Positions 4,789-12,269 of a stretch of 14,305 bases of DNA are shown here, one piece after another (position 1 is the stretch's first letter; every line of letters begins with the position of its first letter). Below the pieces are notes generated by a model. The model did not search any database. It saw nothing but the letters and a program-made list of their open reading frames with translations, and was not told where the DNA came from. Origin of the DNA: CAYUUP01 sp964447925 (GTDB lineage Bacteria > Bacillota > Clostridia > Oscillospirales > Oscillospiraceae); the NCBI GenBank assembly GCA_964447925.1, contig CAYUUP010000034.1:1-14305 (forward strand), given 5' to 3'. A program made the position numbers and the translations under genes.

Positions 4789-6741
4789 ATGAAGCAGAAC
4801 CAATACCCCCATCTGTTCAGCCCCCTCACCGTCCGGGGACTGACCCTTAAGAACCGGTTGGAATACTCCCCCACAGTGGTGCTGAAGTGTAACGCTGATG
4901 GCACTGTGGGGCAGGCCATGCTGGACTTTATCCGCTGGCAGGCGGAGACAGGAGCGGCTTGGGTCACTCTGGGCGATACCCCTGTCACCCATGACAAGAC
5001 TTCCCACTGGCTGTGTGAGCTGAATGTCTGTGATGATGACTGTATCCACGACATGAACGCCTTGGTGGAGCAGTGCCGGAGGTACGGAGCAGAGCTGTCC
5101 GCCGAGCTGGCTTACGCGGGCCGGGGCAACCGGGCGGCCCCCGGCGGTGCGCCCACCGCCATCGTCTCGGCGGAGCGGCCGCTGAATCCCGGCGATAATG
5201 TGCGTACCATGAACCGAGAGGACATGGACTGGATCCGGGATCGTTATGTGGACTGCGCCCTGCGGTGCAAGCATGCCGGCTTCCGGATGGTGATGCTCCA
5301 TTGCGCACACAACAACTTTCTGGCCCAGTGGCTTTCCCCGGACTCCAACGTCCGAACCGACGAGTACGGCGGCAGCCCTGAAAATCGCCGCCGCTTTCCG
5401 CTGGAGGTGCTGAAAGCTGTCCGTCAGGCAGTGGGGGAGGATATGGTCATTGAACTGCGGGTGTCCGCCACTGAGGGCATCCCCGGCGGGCTGGAGTTTG
5501 AGGAGTCTCTGGACTTTATGGCGCTGGCTCAAGAGTATGTGGACATCATGCATGTCTCGCAGGGCTCGATCTTTCATCTCTCCGCTCGGTATACTATCCC
5601 AACCTACTTCCGTACGCCCTACCGGCCCTTGAATGTGGACTACGCCGCCAAGGTGAAGGAACGGCTCCATATCCCGGTGGCGGTGGTGGGAATGATCACC
5701 ACCCTGGAGCAGGCGGAGGAGATCATCGCCTCCGGCAAGGCGGATATCGTGGCCATGGCCAAGAGCTTTATGGCTGACGGAAGGCTGGTGGAAAAATCCT
5801 TGGTGGGAGAGGTGGAGCAGGTGCGCCCCTGCACCCGGTGCGACCTATGCGGCAACGCTAATACCTGGGGTACCGCCATGTCTTGTGCCGTCAATCCCCG
5901 ATGCGGTGTTTCCGGGGAAATCCAGCTCCTGCCACAAGAGCAGCGGAAGCGGGTCATGGTGGTAGGCGGCGGCCCGGCGGGCATGATGGCCGCCCAGACG
6001 TTGGTGAAACGGGGCCATACCGTTACCTTATATGAGAAGTCTGCCCGCCTGGGGGGTCTTCTGAACGATGCCTGCCTGGTTCCCTTTAAGCAGCTGATGC
6101 GGGACTATCTGGATTGGGATATCCGGCAGACCATGGGCTGCGGGGCGGAAATTTACCTGGATACAGCGGTGACGCCGGAGCTTGTTCGACAGGAGAACCC
6201 CGATGCCGTCATTGTGGCTACCGGCTCTGTCTATGTGAATCCCCCTATCCCCGGTATAGAGCTGGCACTCCCTGTCCGGGCGGTAGACGCCCACGAAGTG
6301 GAGACGGAGCAGAGCGTGGTGGTCTGCGGTGGCGGCATCACCGGCCTGGAATGCGCCCTGGCCCTTGCTATGGAGGGAAAGACCGTCACTGTGGTGGATC
6401 TTTTGCCAGTAGAGCAGTTTGTTATGGAGATGCCTATCTTCAACAAGGCTGATCTGCTGGCCCAGCTGGAGGAAAAGGGGGTGGTTCTCATGGGCAGCCA
6501 GCAGATCATCGCTATCGGGGGCGGGGTACATACCCGGAATGCCATCACGGGAGAGAAGCGATTCTTCCCGGCAGGTAGCGTGGTGAATGCCCTGGGCGTT
6601 AAGCCGGACAATGCTCTGGGCCTGTCCCTGCTGGAGGAATATGGCAGCAGAGATGTCATCCTGGTGGGAGATTGCACTGCCCGGGGCGGTAATTACTATC
6701 GGGCCAACCACGAGGGTTATCAGGCTGCTATGCGGATTTGA
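4789..6741 (+). CDS. FAD/FMN- and Fe-S-containing ene-reductase (Old Yellow Enzyme / 2,4-dienoyl-CoA reductase type)
   Basis: The protein has 650 residues, the size of BaiCD, BaiH, enoate reductase and daidzein reductase. Residues 1-340 form an FMN-binding TIM barrel starting FSPLTVRGLTLKNR and carrying LAYAGRG (107-113), HCAHNN (171-176) and RTDEYGGSPENRRRF. Cys348, Cys351, Cys354 and Cys366 should hold a 4Fe-4S cluster. The C-terminal part has a dinucleotide motif GGGPAG (393-398) for FAD, a second one GGGITG (514-519) for NAD(P)H, and ILVGDC near 624-629. Electrons would pass from NAD(P)H through FAD and Fe-S to FMN and on to an activated C=C bond, in the cytoplasm. ATG 4789 has AGGAGG 9 bases upstream; the frame from 4717 begins inside the promoter. 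It leads an operon with a LysR regulator and two SDRs. The substrate (dienoyl-CoA, enoate, steroid, bile acid or flavonoid) cannot be decided from motifs. Confidence 0.9.
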   Translation: MKQNQYPHLFSPLTVRGLTLKNRLEYSPTVVLKCNADGTVGQAMLDFIRWQAETGAAWVTLGDTPVTHDKTSHWLCELNVCDDDCIHDMNALVEQCRRYGAELSAELAYAGRGNRAAPGGAPTAIVSAERPLNPGDNVRTMNREDMDWIRDRYVDCALRCKHAGFRMVMLHCAHNNFLAQWLSPDSNVRTDEYGGSPENRRRFPLEVLKAVRQAVGEDMVIELRVSATEGIPGGLEFEESLDFMALAQEYVDIMHVSQGSIFHLSARYTIPTYFRTPYRPLNVDYAAKVKERLHIPVAVVGMITTLEQAEEIIASGKADIVAMAKSFMADGRLVEKSLVGEVEQVRPCTRCDLCGNANTWGTAMSCAVNPRCGVSGEIQLLPQEQRKRVMVVGGGPAGMMAAQTLVKRGHTVTLYEKSARLGGLLNDACLVPFKQLMRDYLDWDIRQTMGCGAEIYLDTAVTPELVRQENPDAVIVATGSVYVNPPIPGIELALPVRAVDAHEVETEQSVVVCGGGITGLECALALAMEGKTVTVVDLLPVEQFVMEMPIFNKADLLAQLEEKGVVLMGSQQIIAIGGGVHTRNAITGEKRFFPAGSVVNALGVKPDNALGLSLLEEYGSRDVILVGDCTARGGNYYRANHEGYQAAMRI

Positions 6742-6786
6742 GGCATAGAGGGACAAAAGAAATCGGGGGACGGCGTGGACCCTTAG

Positions 6787-6792
6787 AGGAGG
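6787..6792 (+). promoter_or_regulatory. Ribosome binding site fixing a TTG start for the LysR gene
   Basis: A full AGGAGG lies 8 bases before the TTG at 6801. The alternatives are an ATG at 6738 overlapping the previous gene, which adds 21 non-family residues, and a GTG at 6807 with 14-base spacing. The TTG fits both spacing and family N-terminus best. Confidence 0.75.
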
Positions 6793-6800
6793 CAGCAAAC

Positions 6801-7751
6801 TTGGACGTGACACAGCTGCGCTATTTCCAGATGGCGGCCCAGACGGGCAATTTCTCCCAGGCTGCCCGGAGACTGTATATCACTCAGCCCAATCTCAGCC
6901 GCAGTATTGCCCGGCTGGAGGAGGAATTGGGCGTCCCCCTCTTTATCCACCGCAAGGGGAAAATCCAGCTCAACGATTACGGCAGGGTGTTCCTCTCCAG
7001 CGTAGATATTGTCCTTCAGCAGCTGGATACCGGTGTCCGCTCCACTCAGCGGATGTATGAAGCTGATCAGCACATCCTTTCGCTGGCCTGCAATATCTCC
7101 GGCTATCTGCCGGATGTTCTGCCAGACTTCTGCGCTGCCCATCCGGAGATCGGCATCCGGCAACTGGATTGCTCTGCCCGGCAGATGGCGGAGGGGCTGC
7201 TGGACGGTACCGTCTCCATGGGAATTTCCTGTGAGTCGGTTTTCCATGAGCCGCTGGAATTCCATCAGCTGGGACAAAAGGAGTATGTCCTGATCCTCAA
7301 TGAAGACCATCCCCTGGCCCAGTCCGGCAGCGTCCCCCTTTGGGCGCTGTCCGGAGAGACTTTTATCTGCGACGCCTCCCGGCTGGGGCGGGACTTTTTG
7401 CAGAAGGTCTGCCAGAATGGGGGATTTTCCCCCAACATCGGCTATGAGGTGGAGAGTACGGCGCTGCTCTTTCAGCTGCTGGAGGCCGGGCGGGGCGTTT
7501 CCCTGCTGCCGCTGGGATTGTGCTGCCAGATGATGCAGCAGCATCCAGGTCATCATCTCCGGCTGGCGTCCATTGCCTCTCCCATTCCGCCGTCTGTTCT
7601 GGGCATTGTCCGCAACCGCCTCTTTCCTGTCAGCAAGGCCGCTGCTCTGTTTGAGGATTACCTGCGGGACTATTTGCTCCGGGAGGAGGATCTCATTCGG
7701 CAGTTGGGGTATACCTGCTTCTTAACGGAAAGGAGTTTTGATGATGTTTGA
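6801..7751 (+). CDS. LysR family transcriptional regulator
   Basis: The protein has 316 residues, close to the usual 300. The N-terminus DVTQLRYFQMAAQTGNFSQA, continuing with LYITQPNLSRSIARLEEELG and PLF, is the standard LysR winged helix-turn-helix (about 1-60), followed by a linker helix and a two-lobed periplasmic-binding-protein-like effector domain (about 90-300). LysR proteins usually act as tetramers that respond to a substrate or intermediate of the pathway they control. The start is a TTG with AGGAGG 8 bases before it. It sits 59 bases after the ene-reductase and its last 11 bases overlap the next gene, so it is inside the operon instead of divergent from it, which is less common for the family. 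The likely target is its own operon promoter, with the dyad at 4662-4679 as candidate site; this is inference. Confidence 0.92.
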   Translation: MDVTQLRYFQMAAQTGNFSQAARRLYITQPNLSRSIARLEEELGVPLFIHRKGKIQLNDYGRVFLSSVDIVLQQLDTGVRSTQRMYEADQHILSLACNISGYLPDVLPDFCAAHPEIGIRQLDCSARQMAEGLLDGTVSMGISCESVFHEPLEFHQLGQKEYVLILNEDHPLAQSGSVPLWALSGETFICDASRLGRDFLQKVCQNGGFSPNIGYEVESTALLFQLLEAGRGVSLLPLGLCCQMMQQHPGHHLRLASIASPIPPSVLGIVRNRLFPVSKAAALFEDYLRDYLLREEDLIRQLGYTCFLTERSFDDV

Positions 7752-8523
7752 AGAATTCAGAGGGAAAACTCTGTTTGTAACCGGCGGGGCCTCCGGCATG
7801 GGCCGGGCGGTTGCCATCCGGTTCGGCTCCCTGGGGTGTAATGTGGCGGTCACGGCCCGGCGCCCCGATGCGGCGGAAGAAACTGTCCGGCTGGTGGAGG
7901 ATGCCGGGGGCAGGGCGAAATTCATCCCCTGCGATGTGGCTGACGAGAGTTCCGTCCGCATTGCCATTGCAGATACGGTAAATGTCTTTGGCTCCCTGGA
8001 CTTCGCCTTTAACAACGCGGGCTGCGGGGCTGATGGGGTACATATTCCCTTTGTCCCTTTGACGGATGTCACTGAGGGAGACTGGAATAAGGTCATCAAC
8101 ACTAATCTGACCGGCGTTTTCCATTGCCTGAAGTATGAGTTGCGGCAGATGCGGAAACAGGGGGGAGGGGCTATTGTCAACACCTCCTCCATCGGCGGGC
8201 TGAAAATGGCGCCGGACTTTGGGGCATATGGCCCCTCCAAGGCGGGCGTTATCGCCCTGACCCAGCTGGCCGCTGTGGAAAATGCCAAAGCCGGTATCCG
8301 GGTGAATGTGGTATGCCCCGGTCCTACCGATGGTACCAACCTGATGGCAGACAGTGTGGGAGCGGGGGCGCAGGATACCAATGTTCTCTGCCAGCACGTG
8401 ATCCCCATGGGGAAGCTGGGTACCACGGCGGATATTGCTGACGGTGTGGCCTTCCTCTGCTCAGAGATGGCGGGACATATTACGGGTGTGTCCCTGCCGA
8501 TCTGTGGCGGGATGCAGATTTAA
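7741..8523 (+). CDS. Short-chain dehydrogenase/reductase, first of two
   Basis: The protein has 260 residues, a classical SDR with a Rossmann fold: TGGASGMG (14-21) for the dinucleotide, NNAG (91-94), and the catalytic set Ser150, Tyr163, Lys167 (YGPSK), with PGPTDGT after beta-6. The end of beta-2 reads TARRP with no acidic residue, which favours NADP(H). It would interconvert a secondary alcohol and a ketone; the substrate is not recognisable. Either ATG 7741 or ATG 7744 could be the start: AAAGGAG ends at 7735, giving 5 or 8 bases of spacing. The start overlaps the LysR stop by 8-11 bases, suggesting translational coupling. Being in one operon with an ene-reductase, it may act on the same molecule before or after double-bond reduction (inference). 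Confidence 0.92.
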   Translation: MMFEEFRGKTLFVTGGASGMGRAVAIRFGSLGCNVAVTARRPDAAEETVRLVEDAGGRAKFIPCDVADESSVRIAIADTVNVFGSLDFAFNNAGCGADGVHIPFVPLTDVTEGDWNKVINTNLTGVFHCLKYELRQMRKQGGGAIVNTSSIGGLKMAPDFGAYGPSKAGVIALTQLAAVENAKAGIRVNVVCPGPTDGTNLMADSVGAGAQDTNVLCQHVIPMGKLGTTADIADGVAFLCSEMAGHITGVSLPICGGMQI

Positions 8524-8586
8524 GCTGTTGCATCGAAGCGGAAGGGAAGAAAGTAAAATCCCGTTATGGAAAGGAATGAACGAGTT

Positions 8587-9348
8587 ATGAAGCGACTGGA
8601 AAACAAGACTGCCATTATCACCGGTGCTAACTCCGGCATTGGTAAGGCAACCGCCCTGCTTTTTGCCCGGGAGAGCGCTAATTTGGTACTGGTAGCCCGG
8701 AGAAGGGAGCCACTGGAGGAGGTGGCGGAGCAGTGCCGCGCCTTGGGGGTGCAGGCGGTGGCAGTGCCTGCGGATGTGACCTGCCACGCTGACTGCACAA
8801 GAGTGGCGGAGACTGCCGCAAAGCAATTCGGCGGCATTGACATTCTGGTGAACAACGCCGGCATTGCGGATAAGCACCGGCCTATTACCGAGTGCAGCGA
8901 TGAGTGGTGGGATCATGTTATCGCTATTGACCAGACGTCCCTCTTCTATATGACCAAGGATGTGCTGCCCTATATGGAGAAAGCAGGTTCCGGGTCCATT
9001 GTCAATATTTCATCCATCGGCGGTGTTTTCGGCAGCGCCGGCATTTCCTATTCGGCGGCCAAGTCTGCTGTTCTGGGCTTTACTAAGAACATTGCCATTC
9101 AATTTGCCCCGGTAGGTATCCGCTGCAACGCCGTCTGCCCAGGCCCGACTCCCACTCCGCTGAACGCACCAGAGCAAATGGCCACCTTTTGCGGCTGGTT
9201 TGCCGAACGCTGCGCCCAGCACATGAACATGACGCTGCCGGAGGCCAGCGTGGAGGATCAGGCCAACGCCATCCTGTTCTTTGCCGAAGACGCCTCCGCT
9301 GCCGTTACCGGCCAGGTGATGGTGGTGGACCACGGCACAACGCTGTAA
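8587..9348 (+). CDS. Short-chain dehydrogenase/reductase, second of two
   Basis: The protein has 253 residues, a classical SDR with TGANSGIG (12-19), NNAG (89-92), a catalytic Ser142/Ser143, Tyr155 and Lys159 (YSAAK), and PGPTPTPL (185-192) in the substrate-loop region. VLVARRR at the end of beta-2 lacks an acidic residue and suggests NADP(H). It is not a close copy of the preceding SDR: the two differ across most positions outside family motifs, so different substrates or stereochemistry are likely. The ATG at 8587 is chosen because the protein then begins MKRLENKTAIITG, the normal SDR start, with AAGGA about 11 bases upstream. An ATG at 8566 in frame would add 7 residues with a poorer site. 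It lies 63 bases after the first SDR and is the last gene before a strong terminator. Confidence 0.9.
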   Translation: MKRLENKTAIITGANSGIGKATALLFARESANLVLVARRREPLEEVAEQCRALGVQAVAVPADVTCHADCTRVAETAAKQFGGIDILVNNAGIADKHRPITECSDEWWDHVIAIDQTSLFYMTKDVLPYMEKAGSGSIVNISSIGGVFGSAGISYSAAKSAVLGFTKNIAIQFAPVGIRCNAVCPGPTPTPLNAPEQMATFCGWFAERCAQHMNMTLPEASVEDQANAILFFAEDASAAVTGQVMVVDHGTTL

Positions 9349-9366
9349 CAATTGGCTGATCTGTAT

Positions 9367-9400
9367 AAAAAGGGCTGTCTCGTGAGAGACAGCCCTTTTT
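9367..9400 (+). terminator. Strong rho-independent terminator closing the ene-reductase operon
   Basis: AAAAAGGGCTGTCTC (9367-9381) pairs without mismatch with GAGACAGCCCTTTTT (9386-9400) around GTGA. It begins 19 bases after the second SDR stop. The A-run and T-run make it a good terminator on both strands, but only the plus strand has a gene leading into it. Confidence 0.95.
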
Positions 9401-9553
9401 ATGGATTCTTTTTCTCTGCGCGGAGCTGCCTGTCCCGTTACCACTCCACTTTCCCAATTCTGACAGCTCCTATCGCCAAAAACTGACAGCATACCGCTGT
9501 GAAAAGCGGGGAAACCTCTCTGTAAATGCGAATGGGAGAGAGGAGAACCGCGC

Positions 9554-11041
9554 ATGGGGTTTTTGGGAAGAAGAAAAGGCTGGGTGCCGCCTCACCCACG
9601 GCAGCAGCCCACACTGGATATCCCGTTGACGGAGGAGGCCATCCGGCAGGCATTTTCAGGCTGTGCCGACTTCCAGGAGCGGACGCTGGAGCTGAGCGGC
9701 GGGGAGAAGCTCTGGCTGTGCTGGATCGGCGGCATGACCCGGACGGAGCGGCTCAACGACTATATCATCCGTCCACTGACAGAGACAGAAGCCGCCAGTG
9801 CGGATGAGCTGCTGACCCGGTTCCTCTGGGTGCAGACGGCGGAGCCGGCGGAGAGCGCTGACGATGTGGCCTATGCCATCATCGAGGGGAGTTGCGGCAT
9901 CTTCCTACCGGATGGCCGGGCGGTGACGGCCCCGGTTCCCACGGAAGAAAAGCGGTCCATCAGCCCGCCGGAGAATGAGACGGAGGTCAAGGGGGCCAGG
10001 GACGCCTTTGTGGAGTCCATCCGGACCAATACCTCCCTGCTTCGCCGCAGACTGCGTACCCCTTTTCTCCGCATCTCCGCTCACAAGGCGGGGCGCAGCT
10101 CGGTGACGCCGGTGGAGGTACTCTGGGTGGACGGTCTCACCGACCCCAATCTGGTGGCCCAGGTGGAGGGCCGGGTGGCCGATTTGGACATTGATGCCAT
10201 GCTGACCACAGGTAATCTGGAGGAGTATCTGGTGACGGGGACATCCACTCTCTTTCCCCAGGCCATGTTCACCGAGCGGCCAGACCGTTTTTGCAGCGGC
10301 CTGATGGACGGTCGGGTGGGAATTTTCATTGATGGCATCCCTCTGGGCTGCCTGCTGCCGGGAGATATCGCGCAATTTCTTAAGACGCCCCAGGACAAAT
10401 CCTATCACTGGATGATCGCATCCATTCTAATGGTGATGCGCTGGCTTTGTCTGTTAGGCACCCTGCTGCTGCCCGGCTTTTATATCGCCGTTGCCGCCTT
10501 CCACTTTGAGATGATCCCCACCCGGCTGGCCCAGTCCATTATTGTCAGCAGGCAGGATGTCCCCTTCGCGGTGGGCTTTGAGGTGCTGGTGCTGCTCATT
10601 GCCTTTGAGATATTGCAGGAGGCGGGCCTGCGCCTGCCTAAAACCATCGGGCAGACAGTCTCCATCATCGGCGGGCTAGTGGTGGGGCAGGCAGCGGTAG
10701 ATGCCAAAATCGTCTCTCCGGTGGTGGTGATCGTTGTCTCCGCCGCCGGCATTGCCGGTTTTACCATGCCCAATCAGGATTTCTCCAATGCGCTGCGGGT
10801 CTGGCGCTTTCTTATGGCTGCCGCTGCCGCCCTGGGGGGGCTTTTTGGCTTGACAGCGGTGGGCGTGGCGCTGGTCTATCACCTGGCCCGGCTGGAACAC
10901 TTCGGAGTGGCCTATCTCACCCCATTTGCCGCCGCCCCCGGCGTTCAGGTGGAGGGACACACCCTGATTCGGGAGCCGTTGCCCAGGGTAAAGCTCCGGG
11001 AGCTGGCGCTGCACCCCCGGAATAAGCGGAAACAGAGATAA
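9554..11041 (+). CDS. GerA-type spore germination receptor, A subunit
   Basis: The protein has 495 residues, normal for GerAA/GerKA proteins. The N-terminal soluble region (to about 285) includes GARDAFVESIRTNTSLLRRR (147-166), FTERPD (239-244) and GRVGIFIDGIP (253-263). The membrane part (about 286-445) contains four to five hydrophobic segments and the signature RLPKTIGQTVSIIGGLVVGQ (360-379) followed by AAVDAKIVSP. All are hallmarks of the GerA family. The subunit is part of the A/B/C receptor in the spore inner membrane that senses small nutrients and triggers germination. ATG 9554 has AGGAG 8 bases upstream. It is followed by the C and B subunit genes, giving a full set. Such operons are normally transcribed in the forespore by sigma-G; no convincing sigma-G promoter was found upstream. 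Confidence 0.95.
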   Translation: MGFLGRRKGWVPPHPRQQPTLDIPLTEEAIRQAFSGCADFQERTLELSGGEKLWLCWIGGMTRTERLNDYIIRPLTETEAASADELLTRFLWVQTAEPAESADDVAYAIIEGSCGIFLPDGRAVTAPVPTEEKRSISPPENETEVKGARDAFVESIRTNTSLLRRRLRTPFLRISAHKAGRSSVTPVEVLWVDGLTDPNLVAQVEGRVADLDIDAMLTTGNLEEYLVTGTSTLFPQAMFTERPDRFCSGLMDGRVGIFIDGIPLGCLLPGDIAQFLKTPQDKSYHWMIASILMVMRWLCLLGTLLLPGFYIAVAAFHFEMIPTRLAQSIIVSRQDVPFAVGFEVLVLLIAFEILQEAGLRLPKTIGQTVSIIGGLVVGQAAVDAKIVSPVVVIVVSAAGIAGFTMPNQDFSNALRVWRFLMAAAAALGGLFGLTAVGVALVYHLARLEHFGVAYLTPFAAAPGVQVEGHTLIREPLPRVKLRELALHPRNKRKQR

Positions 11042-11099
11042 TATGCTGGACGGGGCCGCAGGGAGGCCAGTGCGCCGCCATAGGGAAAGGATTGGTTTT

Positions 11100-12269
11100 A
11101 TGAAGAAGCTGTTAGCTCCGGCGGTTCTCCTCTCCCTTCTGCTGACAGGGTGTGGGGCAAAGCTGCTGCCCAGCGGAGACGAGATCACTCAGGCGGTGCT
11201 GATGCGCACCATGGGCGTTGATGTGGGGGAGAAGCAGGCGGTGAAGGTCACTATGGCCAGTGGCCTGCAAAAGGCCAGCCCAGATGGAGAGCCAACAGAA
11301 CCGCTAGTGCTGGCCCAGGAGGGAGATTCCATCTCCGCTGCCAGAGTGGATTTGCAGGGCCAGGGCAGTCAGGACATCTTCTATGGCCATATCACCGGCT
11401 GCCTGATCGGGGAGGAGATAGCCCAAAGGGGACTCTACGGCCTTATTGACTATCTGGAACGGGACTTTGATACTCGGCTCTCCACCAACCTGTTTGTCAT
11501 CCGGGCAGGCGAGGCAGGGAAGGTCATGGATGCCCTCAGCACAAAGGAGCAGTCTGCCAGTGAACGGTTGGACGCCATCGCCCGGGACTATCAGCTGCTG
11601 TCCAATGGCTGCGCCTGCTCCTGTCTGGAGCTGATTACCCAACTGGAGGATAACGGCATGGCTCTGCTCCCTGCTCTGACCCTGGAGGAGGAACCAGGGA
11701 AGCGGCAGGATGTGGAGACAGCAGGCTATGCTATCCTCCGGGAAGGGGCGCTGACAGGGTGGGTCGAGACGGATTATGCTGCCGGGGTAAATCTCCTGTT
11801 GGGCTGCAGCGGCCGCAGCATCTGGGAGGTGGAGCTGGAGGACGGCTCTCTGGCTGACCTTCAAGTGAACAATGCTGACTGCGCTCTCTCCGGGACGTGG
11901 CAGGGGGAGAAGCTCACTGGTCTGACGGTCAAACTCGCAGCCCAGGCTAGCCTGGCGCAGATGGACGGGACGGACTGCCCCTGCGATGAGAGTACCACAA
12001 AAGCGCTGGAGCAGGGGCTATCCCAGCAGCTGGAGCAGCTGTGCCGGGAGGTGTTATCGGAGTGCCGTCAGCAGGGGGACTTTCTCCATCTGCGGCAGAC
12101 CCTCTCCCTAAAGCAGCCCTGGAAGAAGATGGCGCTGGAAGCGCTGAATGCAGATTGGCTTTCGGATGTGGAGATCACGGTGAAAGCGGACTGCACTGTC
12201 ACCCGGAGCTACGATGTGGGTAAGCCGCTGGAGGCCCAGAGGGAGGAAATTTCAAATGGAACGGGATAA
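11100..12269 (+). CDS. Ger(x)C family spore germination lipoprotein, C subunit
   Basis: The protein has 389 residues. It starts MKKLLAPAVLLSLLLTGC, a lipoprotein signal peptide with lipobox LTGC and lipidated Cys18, so it should be anchored to the outer face of the spore inner membrane. The following region matches Ger(x)C proteins, including IFYGHITGCLIGEEIAQRG and a DFDTR stretch before LFVIRAG; the C-terminal third (about 220-385) corresponds to the Ger(x)C domain. ATG 11100 is preferred over an ATG at 11043 because the signal peptide then lies at the very N-terminus and GGGAAAGG lies 9 bases upstream. It follows the A subunit by 58 bases and overlaps the B subunit by 14 bases. The internal cysteines (NGCACSC and CPCDE) are more than usual for an exported Ger(x)C protein. 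Confidence 0.93.
   Translation: MKKLLAPAVLLSLLLTGCGAKLLPSGDEITQAVLMRTMGVDVGEKQAVKVTMASGLQKASPDGEPTEPLVLAQEGDSISAARVDLQGQGSQDIFYGHITGCLIGEEIAQRGLYGLIDYLERDFDTRLSTNLFVIRAGEAGKVMDALSTKEQSASERLDAIARDYQLLSNGCACSCLELITQLEDNGMALLPALTLEEEPGKRQDVETAGYAILREGALTGWVETDYAAGVNLLLGCSGRSIWEVELEDGSLADLQVNNADCALSGTWQGEKLTGLTVKLAAQASLAQMDGTDCPCDESTTKALEQGLSQQLEQLCREVLSECRQQGDFLHLRQTLSLKQPWKKMALEALNADWLSDVEITVKADCTVTRSYDVGKPLEAQREEISNGTG

Noticed and set aside
4522..5670. 382-codon open frame on the minus strand opposite the ene-reductase gene
   Set aside because: It covers the divergent promoter region and the start of a clear flavoenzyme gene; its product shows no recognisable domain.
9489..9493. GCATA upstream of the germination A-subunit gene as a sigma-G -35
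   Set aside because: No CATnnTA-like -10 follows at 17-18 bases, so a sigma-G promoter cannot be supported.
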